A stretch of DNA of 64,000 nt from JAGNLV01 sp964612145 (GTDB lineage Bacteria > Zixibacteria > MSB-5A5 > GN15 > FEB-12). A model generated the notes under the pieces. It was not told the DNA's origin. It was given only the letters and a program-made list of their open reading frames with translations, and did no database searches. The position numbers and the translations under genes were made by a program. The DNA is taken from the NCBI GenBank assembly GCA_964612145.1, contig CAZTBP010000017.1:32067-96066 (forward strand). The letters are read 5' to 3'. Shown here piece by piece: positions 1 to 9,388 of this stretch (within the stretch, counting starts at the first letter, position 1; every line of letters begins with the position of its first letter).

Positions 1-63
1 CATGATCTTTTTGATATCACGCTCGTGCTTGGTCCCGAATATCTTCGTTATAAAATCAAACAT
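1..63 (-). CDS. secA: Protein translocase subunit SecA, N-terminal fragment (cut by window edge)
   Basis: Only the first 21 codons are present, read leftward from an ATG at 61-63 and running off the window. The residues (MFDFITKIFGTKHERDIKKI) match the conserved SecA amino terminus, in which a short hydrophobic-basic helix (LTKIFGSRNDREL in other bacteria) begins the protein. SecA is the ATPase that drives preproteins through SecYEG. A purine-rich stretch just upstream of the ATG is a weak ribosome binding site. The call rests on a short but characteristic stretch. The rest of the gene lies outside the window. Confidence 0.72.
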   Translation of the reverse strand, partial: MFDFITKIFGTKHERDIKKIM

Positions 64-143
64 AATTCTTTCTAATACTGCTTTTTTCTCTAATTCTACA
101 CAATACTACTATCGACAGTTCGTAGCAACGGAACTCGGGAAAT

Positions 144-851
144 TCACCGACGCTGCCCGAATAACCTCAGTAACAGCAGAAACAGATTGATAAAATCGAG
201 ATACAGCCGCAGCGCCCCGACTATCGCCTCCTTGCGGTCCTCATCGGTACCCTCGTTGCCGATTACATTCATCTCCTTGATCTTCTGTGTATCATACGCG
301 ATAAGTCCGACAAATATGAGAATACCGGCATAAGTCACTATCCAGTATATCATTTCGGAATGGATGAAGATGTTCACCACCGACGCGATAATAATACCGA
401 TCAACCCCATAAACAGCAGATTTCCCCACGAGGTCAAATCACGCTTGGTATAATAGCCATACGCGCTCATCACCGCAAATGTCCCGGCCGTAATCAAAAA
501 TGTCGACCCGATCGAGGCATGCGTATAAATCACAAACAGCAGCGAAAACGTCACCCCGGTCAGCGCCGAATACGCGAAGAAAACCAGCGTCGCGGTTGTA
601 CCCGACATCTTCTGTATCCGCGCCACCAGTGTCACCACCAGCACCAGTTGGAGAATCACCAGTCCGAAAAAGACCAGCATGTGCTGCGCGATCCACTCGA
701 CCATATAGTCATACGACGCTATCGTCATCGCCACCAGCGCCGTCACCGTCAGGGCCAACCCCATCCAGCCGTATACTTTAACAATAAAACTCCGCTGTTC
801 CGCCTCTACATGCGGAAGCGTATATGCCTGCGTATTGGTCACACTATCCAT
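144..851 (-). CDS. Bax inhibitor-1/YccA family membrane protein
   Basis: This 235-residue integral membrane protein has a short polar N-terminus (about 25 residues) followed by seven hydrophobic segments, the layout of the BI-1/YccA/YetJ family. Near the C-terminus is the conserved stretch GLIAYDTQKIKEM, whose Asp in YDTQ belongs to the pH- and calcium-sensing di-aspartyl region in bacterial BI-1 relatives. Family members are inner-membrane calcium-leak channels or modulators of membrane proteases such as FtsH; which role applies here cannot be read from the sequence. It lies downstream of the GGR-type oxidoreductase on the same strand with a 97-nt gap and is followed by secA. Confidence 0.88.
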   Translation of the reverse strand: MDSVTNTQAYTLPHVEAEQRSFIVKVYGWMGLALTVTALVAMTIASYDYMVEWIAQHMLVFFGLVILQLVLVVTLVARIQKMSGTTATLVFFAYSALTGVTFSLLFVIYTHASIGSTFLITAGTFAVMSAYGYYTKRDLTSWGNLLFMGLIGIIIASVVNIFIHSEMIYWIVTYAGILIFVGLIAYDTQKIKEMNVIGNEGTDEDRKEAIVGALRLYLDFINLFLLLLRLFGQRR

Positions 852-948
852 ACCAATCCAGCCTCCGATAGTTCAGGCCCGAATTTCTGCGTATAGCATA
901 CACAGACCGTGTAGCCGGTGCAACGTAAATACACCACGCTAACCGGCC

Positions 949-2193
949 CTATTTGAAATAAGAAATTACCAGACTTCGTAGACTAAACAACGAGGTCGGG
1001 TCATCGGTTTCTGACATAAACGCCTGAAGTTTCTCCTGGAGATACCGGCTGCGCGTGACCCGCCGGGCGATAAAATCATTCACATACCGGTTGCTCAGCC
1101 ATCGCTCTGCCCTGGTGTAACTGTGATACCTCGGCTGCAATTCCCGCAGCCGCTGTCTGTAGGACACCAGCACCGCTTCGCTTTCACCCTTCAGTCCCCG
1201 CAGTATACTCTCGGCCGCCGCCAGCCCCGTTTCCATCGCCTTTCCAATCCCCTCCCCGGTGAACGGGTAAGTCGCCCCGATACTCTCCCCGATCCCAATA
1301 ATCCTTCCGTCAACTGCCCGTTCAGCATCCTCCAACCCATACCGGATCGCCGCTCCGGCCATAGGGGAGATGATCTCTCCTTCTTCCATCACTTCACGGG
1401 CCGGATCAAACTCCCGCATAAAAGCCCTCAATGTCTTCTTGAGATTATGCCCCCGCTCACTGATGTGCCTGTACGACGAACCGCAGCCAACATTGTAGAT
1501 AATCCTCCCCTCGTTCCCCCTCCCCAGCGGAATCACCCAGCCATAGCCGGGCAAAATCGATTCATCGTACGCGATGATACTCTTCTCCCGCGTCACTGTC
1601 GACCGCACGTAGCACCGCATCGCCAGCGCACTCGGCTCGCGGGATCGAACCAGCCCGCATTTCAGCAACAGATCAACCACCCCGCCGGTGGCAAGTATGA
1701 TCGTCCGAGCCCGAACAGGCTCAACACAATCCGACATACCGAGAGCACCCAAATCACCACTCTCACCATGCTCAACCTCGACCACATTGCCGTGCGCCAC
1801 CACCGCACCGGCACGTACCGCATGCTGCGCCAGCTCGAAATCAAACCGTTTCCGTATCAGCGCGAAGAATTCACCGGGCACATCAAACCGATGTCCCGAG
1901 GGGCTGCTGACCTCGATCGCCCGGCTCTCATACGCGATGTCCTTTATCCGCTCATATAATCCAACCCGGTGCAGCATCGCAATCGTATCGGCAATCAGCA
2001 GATCACCGCAGACTTTGTGACGCGGGAACCGCTCTTTATCAATCAACAGCACCCGCGCGCCACCTTGCGCCAATCGCCACGCACATACCGATCCCGCCGG
2101 ACCGGCCCCGACTATCGCGGCATCCCACACCTCACCGGTCAACTCCCGCACCGGCCGCTGCGTGAATCCGTCCTGATCTCGCTCTTTCTTCAC
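949..2193 (-). CDS. Geranylgeranyl reductase family FAD-dependent oxidoreductase
   Basis: A 414-residue flavoprotein starting at GTG. The Rossmann FAD motif is at about residues 27-52 (VGAGPAGSVCAWRLA, then LLIDKERFPRHKVCGD), the fingerprint of the GGR/ChlP subfamily of the PHBH fold. The second FAD-contact motif is near residue 285 (GIGESIGATYPFTGEGIG). The family reduces isoprenoid double bonds such as those of geranylgeranyl lipids or menaquinone side chains, or acts on other hydrophobic substrates; the substrate cannot be assigned. It is transcribed away from rsgA, so 2194-2347 holds divergent promoters. A polyprenyl role would fit with the squalene/phytoene synthase elsewhere in the window, but this is speculative. 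Confidence 0.85.
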   Translation of the reverse strand: MKKERDQDGFTQRPVRELTGEVWDAAIVGAGPAGSVCAWRLAQGGARVLLIDKERFPRHKVCGDLLIADTIAMLHRVGLYERIKDIAYESRAIEVSSPSGHRFDVPGEFFALIRKRFDFELAQHAVRAGAVVAHGNVVEVEHGESGDLGALGMSDCVEPVRARTIILATGGVVDLLLKCGLVRSREPSALAMRCYVRSTVTREKSIIAYDESILPGYGWVIPLGRGNEGRIIYNVGCGSSYRHISERGHNLKKTLRAFMREFDPAREVMEEGEIISPMAGAAIRYGLEDAERAVDGRIIGIGESIGATYPFTGEGIGKAMETGLAAAESILRGLKGESEAVLVSYRQRLRELQPRYHSYTRAERWLSNRYVNDFIARRVTRSRYLQEKLQAFMSETDDPTSLFSLRSLVISYFK

Positions 2194-2347
2194 ATTTGTC
2201 CCTGAAACACCATTCTAACCGGCACCAAGTGCCGAATGTGAAAACAATAGGCACTCCGGTGAATCCGGTCAATTCCTTTTGCACCCGAAAGTCGACTTCG
2301 ATTCTACTTGATACGGACACACAACGCGCCTAGATTACCTGTTGAAT

Positions 2348-3271
2348 ATGACAGAACGGGAAAAGGGAATTGTTGTAGCTACGCGCGGTCGCCTGTTTGA
2401 GGTCCGGGCCGGGGACGGTTCGCGCGTGTTGTGCGAAGTCCTTAAGAAGGTGAAGTACCAGGCCGACGCCACCACGCCGGTCGCCGTCGGCGACGACGTC
2501 ATCTTCGCCAGGGGCGGAGACAACCAGGGAGCGATCGAAGAGGTCATCCCGCGACGAAGCGCCTTTTTCCGCCCCATGAAGGGGATGGACCAGAAAAAAC
2601 AAGTCATCGCCGCCAATCTCGACTGCCTCGGCGCCGTCGTGTCAATCCAGTCACCGGCGCTCAAACCAGGCTTGATTGATCGCTTCATCATCGCCGCCTA
2701 CCTCGGTGACATGACACCATTGATCATTATTAACAAGATCGACCTGGACCCGCCGGCCGGCTTTGATACCATCCTCGGGGCCTACCAGTCTATCGGCTAC
2801 CAGGTCTTTACCGTGTCGGCCGAAACCGAGGAAGGTCTCGACTCCCTCCGCCAGGCTCTCGCGGACCATCGAACCCTGTTCGCCGGACACAGCGGAGTCG
2901 GAAAATCGACGCTGCTCAACGCCCTGTCGCCGGAATTGAACCTCAAAGTAGGACACATTTCCGAGTCCACCCAGCGCGGCAGACACACCACGACTAGTAT
3001 CGAGATGTTCGAATTACCCGATGGCGGTTTTGTGGTCGACTCACCCGGTCTGAAAGTACTCGGACTCTGGGACGTGTCCGCAGAGGAACTGCCCCATTAC
3101 TATAAGGATTTTGAAAAGTATGCCGGTCTGTGCCGCTTCCAGCCCTGTTCTCACATCCATGAACCGGACTGCGCTGTAAAACAGGCGGTCGAATTAGGCG
3201 ACATTCACGAAGTTCGGTACAATAACTACGTCGCCATTGCCGAATCGCTCGATCAGGACGAGGGCTGGTGA
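2348..3271 (+). CDS. rsgA: Ribosome small-subunit-dependent GTPase A
   Basis: RsgA (YjeQ) is a circularly permuted GTPase that helps late 30S maturation. The 307-residue protein has an N-terminal OB-fold (to about residue 65), then GTPase motifs in permuted order: G4 NKIDLD near residue 123, G1 GHSGVGKST near 178, and G3 DSPG near 222. The C-terminal zinc finger follows as CRFQPCSHIHEPDC, giving the Cys-Cys-His-Cys set. A TTG lies two codons upstream, but ATG at 2348 is preferred because it fits the family start. It is followed 42 nt later by an MCE-family gene on the same strand. Confidence 0.95.
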   Translation: MTEREKGIVVATRGRLFEVRAGDGSRVLCEVLKKVKYQADATTPVAVGDDVIFARGGDNQGAIEEVIPRRSAFFRPMKGMDQKKQVIAANLDCLGAVVSIQSPALKPGLIDRFIIAAYLGDMTPLIIINKIDLDPPAGFDTILGAYQSIGYQVFTVSAETEEGLDSLRQALADHRTLFAGHSGVGKSTLLNALSPELNLKVGHISESTQRGRHTTTSIEMFELPDGGFVVDSPGLKVLGLWDVSAEELPHYYKDFEKYAGLCRFQPCSHIHEPDCAVKQAVELGDIHEVRYNNYVAIAESLDQDEGW

Positions 3272-3313
3272 GTTAATCAAACCCTCTAAACGACCGATAC
3301 TTAGAAAGATACT

Positions 3314-4216
3314 ATGGCTTCCACAAAGATAGAATTCCGCGTCGGCTTAATCATCCTGCTCGGCCTGTTGATCCTCGCCTCATCACTCTACTGGCTGCAG
3401 GGATATAAGCTGGAAAGCAACGCCCAGGTCGTCCGCGTCGTCTTCGACGATGTCGGCACGCTCCAGGTCGGAGACAGGGTTACTGTGTCCGGCGTCCGTA
3501 AAGGCAAGGTCGACCAGCTGGAACTGACCGACAAAGGCGTTATGGTCAAGCTTTTGCTGTATCGCGATGTCAAGCTGCACTCCGACGCCCGGTTTGTCAT
3601 CCGCAACCTCGGGCTGATGGGCGAGCGATTCATCGCTATCTGGCCGGGCGAAGACTCCACCAGCCTCAACCTCGATGCCATAGCCACCGGCTCCTACGAT
3701 CCCGGCCTGCCCGACGTCATGGGCAAACTCGGCGAGATGGTCATCGAACTCCGCTCCCTGATGAAATCTTTCCGCCAGAATATCGGATCGGATTCCACCC
3801 TCGGACAACTCAACAAAACCATCGGCAACTTCGAACGGGTGTCCGGCTCACTCGCCGACTATCTCGAGCGTAACGAAACCAAACTCGACAACACCGCAGA
3901 AAACTTCTATCAGGCAGCCAACAAACTCAACAGCATCCTGGTGGACAACAGCGGCAAAATAGACTCCACCGTCACCCGCCTCGACCGCACCTCGGCGCAA
4001 CTCGAACAGTTCACGTACCAGCTGGATACACTGTCAATCGCTGCCCGGGAATTCGCCGACAAGATCAACAACCCCGACGGCACCCTGCAGCTCTTGCTTG
4101 AAGACCGACGGCTATATGATGATTTGCGACAAACCGCCGACAATATCGACGACCTCGTAAAAGACATCCGCGCCAACCCGCGCAAATACATCAATCTAAA
4201 AGTGGAGATCTTCTAA
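3314..4216 (+). CDS. MlaD/MCE-family lipid transport protein
   Basis: A 300-residue protein with an N-terminal membrane anchor (about residues 9-29), then an MCE domain (about 35-115) with the typical VVFDDVGTLQVGDRV and VRKGKVDQLELTDKGV segments. A long helical tail rich in Asn, Ser and Leu (about 140-290) resembles the needle-forming coiled region of MCE proteins. MCE proteins shuttle phospholipids or other hydrophobic molecules across the periplasm, usually with an MlaE permease and MlaF ATPase. Neither partner is adjacent, so they must be elsewhere in the genome. It ends three bases before the GH57 gene, suggesting co-transcription. Confidence 0.85.
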   Translation: MASTKIEFRVGLIILLGLLILASSLYWLQGYKLESNAQVVRVVFDDVGTLQVGDRVTVSGVRKGKVDQLELTDKGVMVKLLLYRDVKLHSDARFVIRNLGLMGERFIAIWPGEDSTSLNLDAIATGSYDPGLPDVMGKLGEMVIELRSLMKSFRQNIGSDSTLGQLNKTIGNFERVSGSLADYLERNETKLDNTAENFYQAANKLNSILVDNSGKIDSTVTRLDRTSAQLEQFTYQLDTLSIAAREFADKINNPDGTLQLLLEDRRLYDDLRQTADNIDDLVKDIRANPRKYINLKVEIF

Positions 4217-4219
4217 TAG

Positions 4220-6394
4220 ATGAGCACCTTTCGCCTGGCGATCGGTATTCATAACCACCAACCGGTCGGCAATTTCCAAGCCGTTTTCGACGAAGCCCAC
4301 CGCAGAGCATATTTCCCGTTTCTCGATCTGGTTCGCCAGAGCCCCAATCTGCGGATCTCCCTGCACCAGTCGGGAAGCCTGTGGGAGTGGCAGAAAAAAG
4401 CCCACCCGGAGTTCTTCCGGTTTGTCGGTAAAATGATCGACTCCGATCAGGTTGAACTCCTGACCGGGGGATTCTACGAGCCGATCCTCGTCTCAATCCC
4501 CGAGCGCGACATTGTCGGCCAGATTCGGAAACTCTCCCGGTACCTCCGCGACCACTTCGAACAGACTCCCCGAGGATTCTGGCCGGCCGAACGCGTCTGG
4601 GAACCATACCTCGCCCGACCCCTTACCGAGGCCGGAGTAAGCTACCTGCCGATTGATGACACTCATTTCCTCTATGCCGGCTTTGAGCCAAACCAGCTTG
4701 GCGGTGTCTTTGTAACCGAACACGACGGCTGCTCCGTCCGCCTGCTCCCGATTCGACAACGCCTCCGCTATCTCATCCCGTTCGGCACCCCCACCCAGAT
4801 TATCGACTACCTCAAGGAACTCGCCGACAGCAACCCCGACGGTATGGCGGTCTATGCCGACGACGGCGAAAAATTCGGCATCTGGCCGGACACCCATGCC
4901 CATTGCTACGACGACGGCTGGCTCGAACGGTTCTTCGAAGAAATCGAAAAAAACAGCGACTGGCTGTCGGTTGTGCCCCTTGGCGAAGTCGCCGACGACA
5001 CCCCGGTCGGACGAGCCTACCTGCCCTCGGCCTCCTACGCCGAGATGCTCCATTGGTCTTTACTGCCGGTGGCTTATCTCGAATACGAAAACCTGGAATT
5101 TCAACTCAAAAACTACGACCTCTATGACCGCTTCAGTCGATTCATCCGCGGCGGACACTGGCGAAATTTTCTGACCAAATACGAAGAAGCCAACTTCATG
5201 CACAAAAAGATGCAGCGGGTATCGGAACGTGTGCACCGCTTCACTCCCGTCAACCAGCAACAAATCGACCGCCTCGCTGTCGCCCGGGACCGCCTGTTCG
5301 CCGGCCAGTGCAACTGCTCGTATTGGCACGGCGTTTTTGGAGGACTCTACCTCCCGCACATCCGTCAGGCCGTCTACGCCAACCTGATCGAAGCCGAAGC
5401 CATTCTCGACCAGATCGACAGCGACTACAAACCGTCCATACTGCTTGACGACTACACCCTCGACGGCACCGACGATATAATCGTAAGCAACCGAATATTT
5501 ACCGCCGTCTTTCGACCCCACTTCGGCGCCGCACTGATTCACCTCGCGATGAAAAAACACAACTTCGATCCGACCGACACCCTGACCCGGCGCCGCGAAG
5601 GCTACCACCTCAAACTCGACCAGGCCGTCGTCGGCTCCGGCCGCAAACGAACCGAATCAATTCACGATAGGATTCTCGCGAAAGAACCCGGCCTGAAACA
5701 ACTCCTGACCGATGACTGGTACCTCAAACGCTGCTTCATAGACCACTTTTTAACTCCCGATGTCGATTTCGAACGCTTCCACACCAATCGATTCGGCGAC
5801 GAGGGCGATTTTGTAATCGAACCGTACGAGATAACAACCGACGCTCCTGCTGGAACTGTCACGTTCACCCGGGACGGGCACCTGTGGCGCGCTGACGAAA
5901 TTATCCCGCTCCGACTGGTCAAACGCTTCACCTTTTCAGAATCATCCGATCAGGTCCGAATCACCTACGAATTGCTGTGCCCGACCGGGCACAAATTCGA
6001 CGTCCGCTTTGGAATCGAAAATAATCTCAACTTCCAGGCCGGCCACGCCGAGGATCGGTTCGTGCTGATCGATGGCCGCCGCCCCGAGGAGAGCTTCCTC
6101 GATGCCGCCGATACCCACCCCGGGAGCTCCTCCTGGGCACTCGTCGACCAACATCGAGAAATCGGCGTTGCCCTCATATCTAATTCTCAAGCCGAAATCT
6201 GGCGGCTGCCGATCTTTACTGTCTCCCAGTCCGAAAGCGGTTTCGAACGAGTCTATCAGGGCACGACCCTCGTAAATGTTTACCGCTTGACTATTTCCGA
6301 CAAACCAACCGTCATCTCCCAAATCCTCGTCGCCTCCGACAGCGAGACTATCCGGGATGCCGTACAATCCGCCAATCGTGGCGTTCCATCATGA
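4220..6394 (+). CDS. Glycoside hydrolase family 57 protein, 4-alpha-glucanotransferase/alpha-amylase type
   Basis: A 724-residue cytoplasmic enzyme (no signal peptide). The N-terminus carries the GH57 signature IGIHNHQPVGNF, followed by SLWEW and by LLTGGFYEPILVSIPERD. Further on lie RVWEP and MAVYADDGEKFGIWP, the region of the catalytic residues in the family's (beta/alpha)7 barrel. The central and C-terminal parts (residues about 300-720) match the layout of the DUF1925 and DUF1926 beta-domains of GH57 4-alpha-glucanotransferases. Substrates would be maltodextrins or glycogen. It is three bases downstream of the MCE gene and 53 bases upstream of the sirtuin. Glucanotransferase versus amylase activity cannot be settled from sequence. 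Confidence 0.88.
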   Translation: MSTFRLAIGIHNHQPVGNFQAVFDEAHRRAYFPFLDLVRQSPNLRISLHQSGSLWEWQKKAHPEFFRFVGKMIDSDQVELLTGGFYEPILVSIPERDIVGQIRKLSRYLRDHFEQTPRGFWPAERVWEPYLARPLTEAGVSYLPIDDTHFLYAGFEPNQLGGVFVTEHDGCSVRLLPIRQRLRYLIPFGTPTQIIDYLKELADSNPDGMAVYADDGEKFGIWPDTHAHCYDDGWLERFFEEIEKNSDWLSVVPLGEVADDTPVGRAYLPSASYAEMLHWSLLPVAYLEYENLEFQLKNYDLYDRFSRFIRGGHWRNFLTKYEEANFMHKKMQRVSERVHRFTPVNQQQIDRLAVARDRLFAGQCNCSYWHGVFGGLYLPHIRQAVYANLIEAEAILDQIDSDYKPSILLDDYTLDGTDDIIVSNRIFTAVFRPHFGAALIHLAMKKHNFDPTDTLTRRREGYHLKLDQAVVGSGRKRTESIHDRILAKEPGLKQLLTDDWYLKRCFIDHFLTPDVDFERFHTNRFGDEGDFVIEPYEITTDAPAGTVTFTRDGHLWRADEIIPLRLVKRFTFSESSDQVRITYELLCPTGHKFDVRFGIENNLNFQAGHAEDRFVLIDGRRPEESFLDAADTHPGSSSWALVDQHREIGVALISNSQAEIWRLPIFTVSQSESGFERVYQGTTLVNVYRLTISDKPTVISQILVASDSETIRDAVQSANRGVPS

Positions 6395-6447
6395 CCTCCA
6401 CCCCAGAATTGGGTTGCGCTGACACCGCTGGCTCGTAATTTGCCTGT

Positions 6448-7209
6448 ATGATTGATGACATTGTCCAACGAATGAGACTAGCCCGCCGCTGCGTCGTACT
6501 CACCGGCGCCGGGATTTCAGCCGAATCCGGTGTCCCCACCTTTCGCGGCAAGGAAGGACTCTGGGGCAAATTCCGCCCCGAAGAACTGGCCACTATGGAC
6601 GCCTTCATGGCCAACCCGAACATCGTCTGGGAATGGTACAAGTGGCGACGCAACCTTCTGGCCGACGTAAACCCCAACCCCGGCCACCATGCCTTGGCCG
6701 CAATGGAAAAATGGTTCGACTCGTTTGTCCTGGTGACGCAGAATGTCGACGGCCTCCATCGAATCGCCGGCTCACAGGACGTGCTCGAGCTGCACGGCAA
6801 CATCCTCCGCAACAAGTGTGTCAAATGCAGCTCACCTTTCCCGGAACACATCGATATCAACCCCGAAAACATCCCGACCTGCGAACGATGCGGGGGGGGT
6901 ATCCGGCCCGATGTCGTCTGGTTTGGGGAAATGCTCGATGCCGACACGATCAATCGCGCCTTCGATGAATCAGCCCGCAGCGAAATCTTTTTCAGCGTCG
7001 GCACCTCCGCCATTGTCCAGCCCGCGGCCTCACTGCCACTGGAAGCCAAACAGCATGGCGCCACACTGATCGAGATTAATCCCGAGGAAACACCGCTGTC
7101 CCGCATAGCCGATTTCCGCATCGGCAAGCCCTCCGGCGAATTTCTGCCGCAACTGATGGAGGCCTTTGAATCGAAAATCAGTGAGTCCGACCATGAAACC
7201 GGCGGGTGA
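6448..7209 (+). CDS. cobB: NAD-dependent protein deacylase, Sir2 family
   Basis: A 253-residue sirtuin. Motifs run in order: GAGISAESGVPTFRG (NAD binding, near residue 20), TQNVDGLH (near 94), catalytic His in ELHGN (near 111), and a zinc ribbon made by CVKC and CERCGG. Between the first two motifs is WYKWRR, whose Tyr-x-x-Arg spacing matches the class III (SIRT5/CobB) signature for desuccinylase/demalonylase activity, so the enzyme may remove acidic acyl groups as well as acetyl. It is alone between GH57 and a TPR lipoprotein gene and could regulate metabolic enzymes. The symbol is by family analogy. Confidence 0.92.
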   Translation: MIDDIVQRMRLARRCVVLTGAGISAESGVPTFRGKEGLWGKFRPEELATMDAFMANPNIVWEWYKWRRNLLADVNPNPGHHALAAMEKWFDSFVLVTQNVDGLHRIAGSQDVLELHGNILRNKCVKCSSPFPEHIDINPENIPTCERCGGGIRPDVVWFGEMLDADTINRAFDESARSEIFFSVGTSAIVQPAASLPLEAKQHGATLIEINPEETPLSRIADFRIGKPSGEFLPQLMEAFESKISESDHETGG

Positions 7210-7255
7210 TCTCGTAAGTATAAAAAACACAACGGCTCAGGCCGATTGATATAGT

Positions 7256-9388
7256 ATGAAAAACAGCACCCGCCACATAATTCACCTCCTGCTTCTGGCC
7301 ATGATTCTGACCACCGCCGGCGGATGTGTCTATTTCAACACCTTTTACAACGCCAAACGCGCCTTTTCCGAAGCCGAGGACGAGCGCAAAAAAACAAAAT
7401 TCGGCCAGCAGGCCCGAATCCGCCGCAACTTGTACCAGGAAGCGATCGAAAAGTCTCTCAAAGTCGTTGAAAACAACCCTGACTCGAAATACTACGACGA
7501 CGCCGTCTATTTGCTCGGCGTCTCCTATTTCTATACCGAGGATTACGCCAAGGCCGAACGCCGCTTTCGCGAAATACTGACTAACTTCCCGGAAAGCGGA
7601 TTCGCCCGCGACTCACGCCTGTATCTCGCGAAGTCCATGCTCCAGCAGCAGGACGAAGCCGAGGCTATGGATATTTTTGTCGAACTGTTTAACAGCGACG
7701 ATGTCGACCGCAACTTCAAAACCGAAGCCGCTCTTGCCCTCGGACAATACTATTTCGAACAGCGCAATTTCGACCTGTCCTCACAGTACTTTCTGGCCAT
7801 CCGCGATTCCCTCGGCAACTCCGACCAAAAAAGAGTCGCCCAGGAATTCATCGCTGACGGCCTCTTTTCGCAGTTCCGCTGGAGTGATGCCCTCGCTGCC
7901 TATCTCCAGATCCTCGGAATGAATCCCTCCATTGATCAGAAATATCACGCTCTCTTTCAGGCTTCCGTTGCAGCCTACCGGCTCCAGCGCATCTCCACCG
8001 GACAGGACTATCTCCGCACGCTGGCCGATGACGAGCTCTACTTCGATTCAATCAACGTGATACGGATGAAGATTGCCGAGGGCTATGAATGGGAGGAAGA
8101 CCTCCAGAGCGCCGAAGAGATCTACCAGGAAATCGCTCAAGAAGCCACGAACAACATCCTCAAAGCTGAGGCCAACCTCAAGCTCGGCCTGATCTACCAG
8201 TACGACTACGATGAGCTCTTCAAGGCCAAAGATTTCTACGACGAGGCCGTTGCCGCATCACGCTCCTCGGACGCGGGTCAGGAGGCCCTCCAGTTATCAT
8301 CAAATATCGGAAAACTCGATATTTACGGCCGCTCAATGGAAATCGACTCAACCTCGACCCAGGCCAACATCGATGAAGCCGCCTATACCCAGTATCAACT
8401 GGCCGAACTGTTCTGGGTCCAACTCAACAAACCTGACACCGCCATGATCGAAATGAAATACGTGATCGATTCCTTCCCTACAGCGTATGATGCCCCGAAA
8501 GCAATGATAGCACTGGCTCAAATGTCCTGGCAGCAGGACAGCGACTCCACCCGGGGCGATTCACTGCTCCAGGAAATGATCACCCGTTACCCGCACTCGG
8601 ACTATATACCCGAAGCCCTCGAATTACTCGGGCTGAAAGGCACCGAAGCGGATACCGGCTATGCCGGCTACTATCTCGAAAAAGCTGAGAAATTCTTGGT
8701 CGATGACTCCCTCATTGACTCGGCCCGGGCCAACTACGACATCATCGTCGAGCGCTTCCCCGATTCCAAATACTTCATGCAGGCCCGGTTCGCCCAGATC
8801 TGGCTCACCGAGATGTACGATGCCCCGGGCGATTCGACCGTCTATTATGCCTACCAGGAATTCGTTGATTCCTTCCCCTCCTCACCGTGGTCGCAGGAGG
8901 CCCGCGCCCGACTTCAGGGCGCGCCCCGCCAGCAGGAGCCGCAGGGGCTGCAGGATGTCGACACCACGCAGGCGCAACAGGGGCAGCAACGCGACCCCTA
9001 TGCCCAGGGTGACCCGGAGAACGCCGCCGATACGACCGATCCGGAGTATGACCCCTACAAGCCTATCTACACCGACCCCAACGGCGAACGCGCCATAGAC
9101 TTACCGGCCGAGGTCGAAGTCGTCGACATTCTCCAGCCGTTTGAATACCCCTCCGAGGCTTTTGTCTCCAAGTGGGAAGATATACTCTATTTCCAAATCC
9201 GGCTTGATTTTTCCGGCGAAGTTACAGACTTTGTGCAGAAAACATTCGCGCCCATCGATGAAATTAACATCAGGGCCCAGGAAGCTGTCCAATCTACCTC
9301 ATTCGACATGCGGCTGATTCGACCCGAGTTCCTGGAAAAATGGTTTGTGTACAAATTTACTGTAAGGTTGCCGGATCACCTGAGATGA
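7256..9388 (+). CDS. TPR-repeat outer-membrane-type lipoprotein with TonB-C-like end
   Basis: A 710-residue exported protein. A signal peptide ends in a lipobox-like TTAGGC, so Cys24 is probably lipidated. After it comes YFNTFYNAKRAFSEAE, then a long series of TPR-type helices (about residues 40-560) with recurring Asp/Asn-Tyr-Ala-Lys-Ala motifs, resembling BamD/YbgF-like scaffold lipoproteins. A Gln/Pro/Asp-rich linker (about 560-620) leads to a C-terminal segment (about 635-710) with the strand-helix-strand pattern of TonB C-terminal domains. Specific function is unknown; a role in cell-envelope assembly is inferred. Its stop overlaps the pyrK start (ATGA), so it is translationally coupled to the pyrimidine genes, an odd pairing. 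Confidence 0.7.
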   Translation: MKNSTRHIIHLLLLAMILTTAGGCVYFNTFYNAKRAFSEAEDERKKTKFGQQARIRRNLYQEAIEKSLKVVENNPDSKYYDDAVYLLGVSYFYTEDYAKAERRFREILTNFPESGFARDSRLYLAKSMLQQQDEAEAMDIFVELFNSDDVDRNFKTEAALALGQYYFEQRNFDLSSQYFLAIRDSLGNSDQKRVAQEFIADGLFSQFRWSDALAAYLQILGMNPSIDQKYHALFQASVAAYRLQRISTGQDYLRTLADDELYFDSINVIRMKIAEGYEWEEDLQSAEEIYQEIAQEATNNILKAEANLKLGLIYQYDYDELFKAKDFYDEAVAASRSSDAGQEALQLSSNIGKLDIYGRSMEIDSTSTQANIDEAAYTQYQLAELFWVQLNKPDTAMIEMKYVIDSFPTAYDAPKAMIALAQMSWQQDSDSTRGDSLLQEMITRYPHSDYIPEALELLGLKGTEADTGYAGYYLEKAEKFLVDDSLIDSARANYDIIVERFPDSKYFMQARFAQIWLTEMYDAPGDSTVYYAYQEFVDSFPSSPWSQEARARLQGAPRQQEPQGLQDVDTTQAQQGQQRDPYAQGDPENAADTTDPEYDPYKPIYTDPNGERAIDLPAEVEVVDILQPFEYPSEAFVSKWEDILYFQIRLDFSGEVTDFVQKTFAPIDEINIRAQEAVQSTSFDMRLIRPEFLEKWFVYKFTVRLPDHLR

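Noticed and set aside
2..190. Plus-strand frame at the window start
   Set aside because: It overlaps the secA start and the end of the BI-1 gene on the other strand, and has no RBS or family match.
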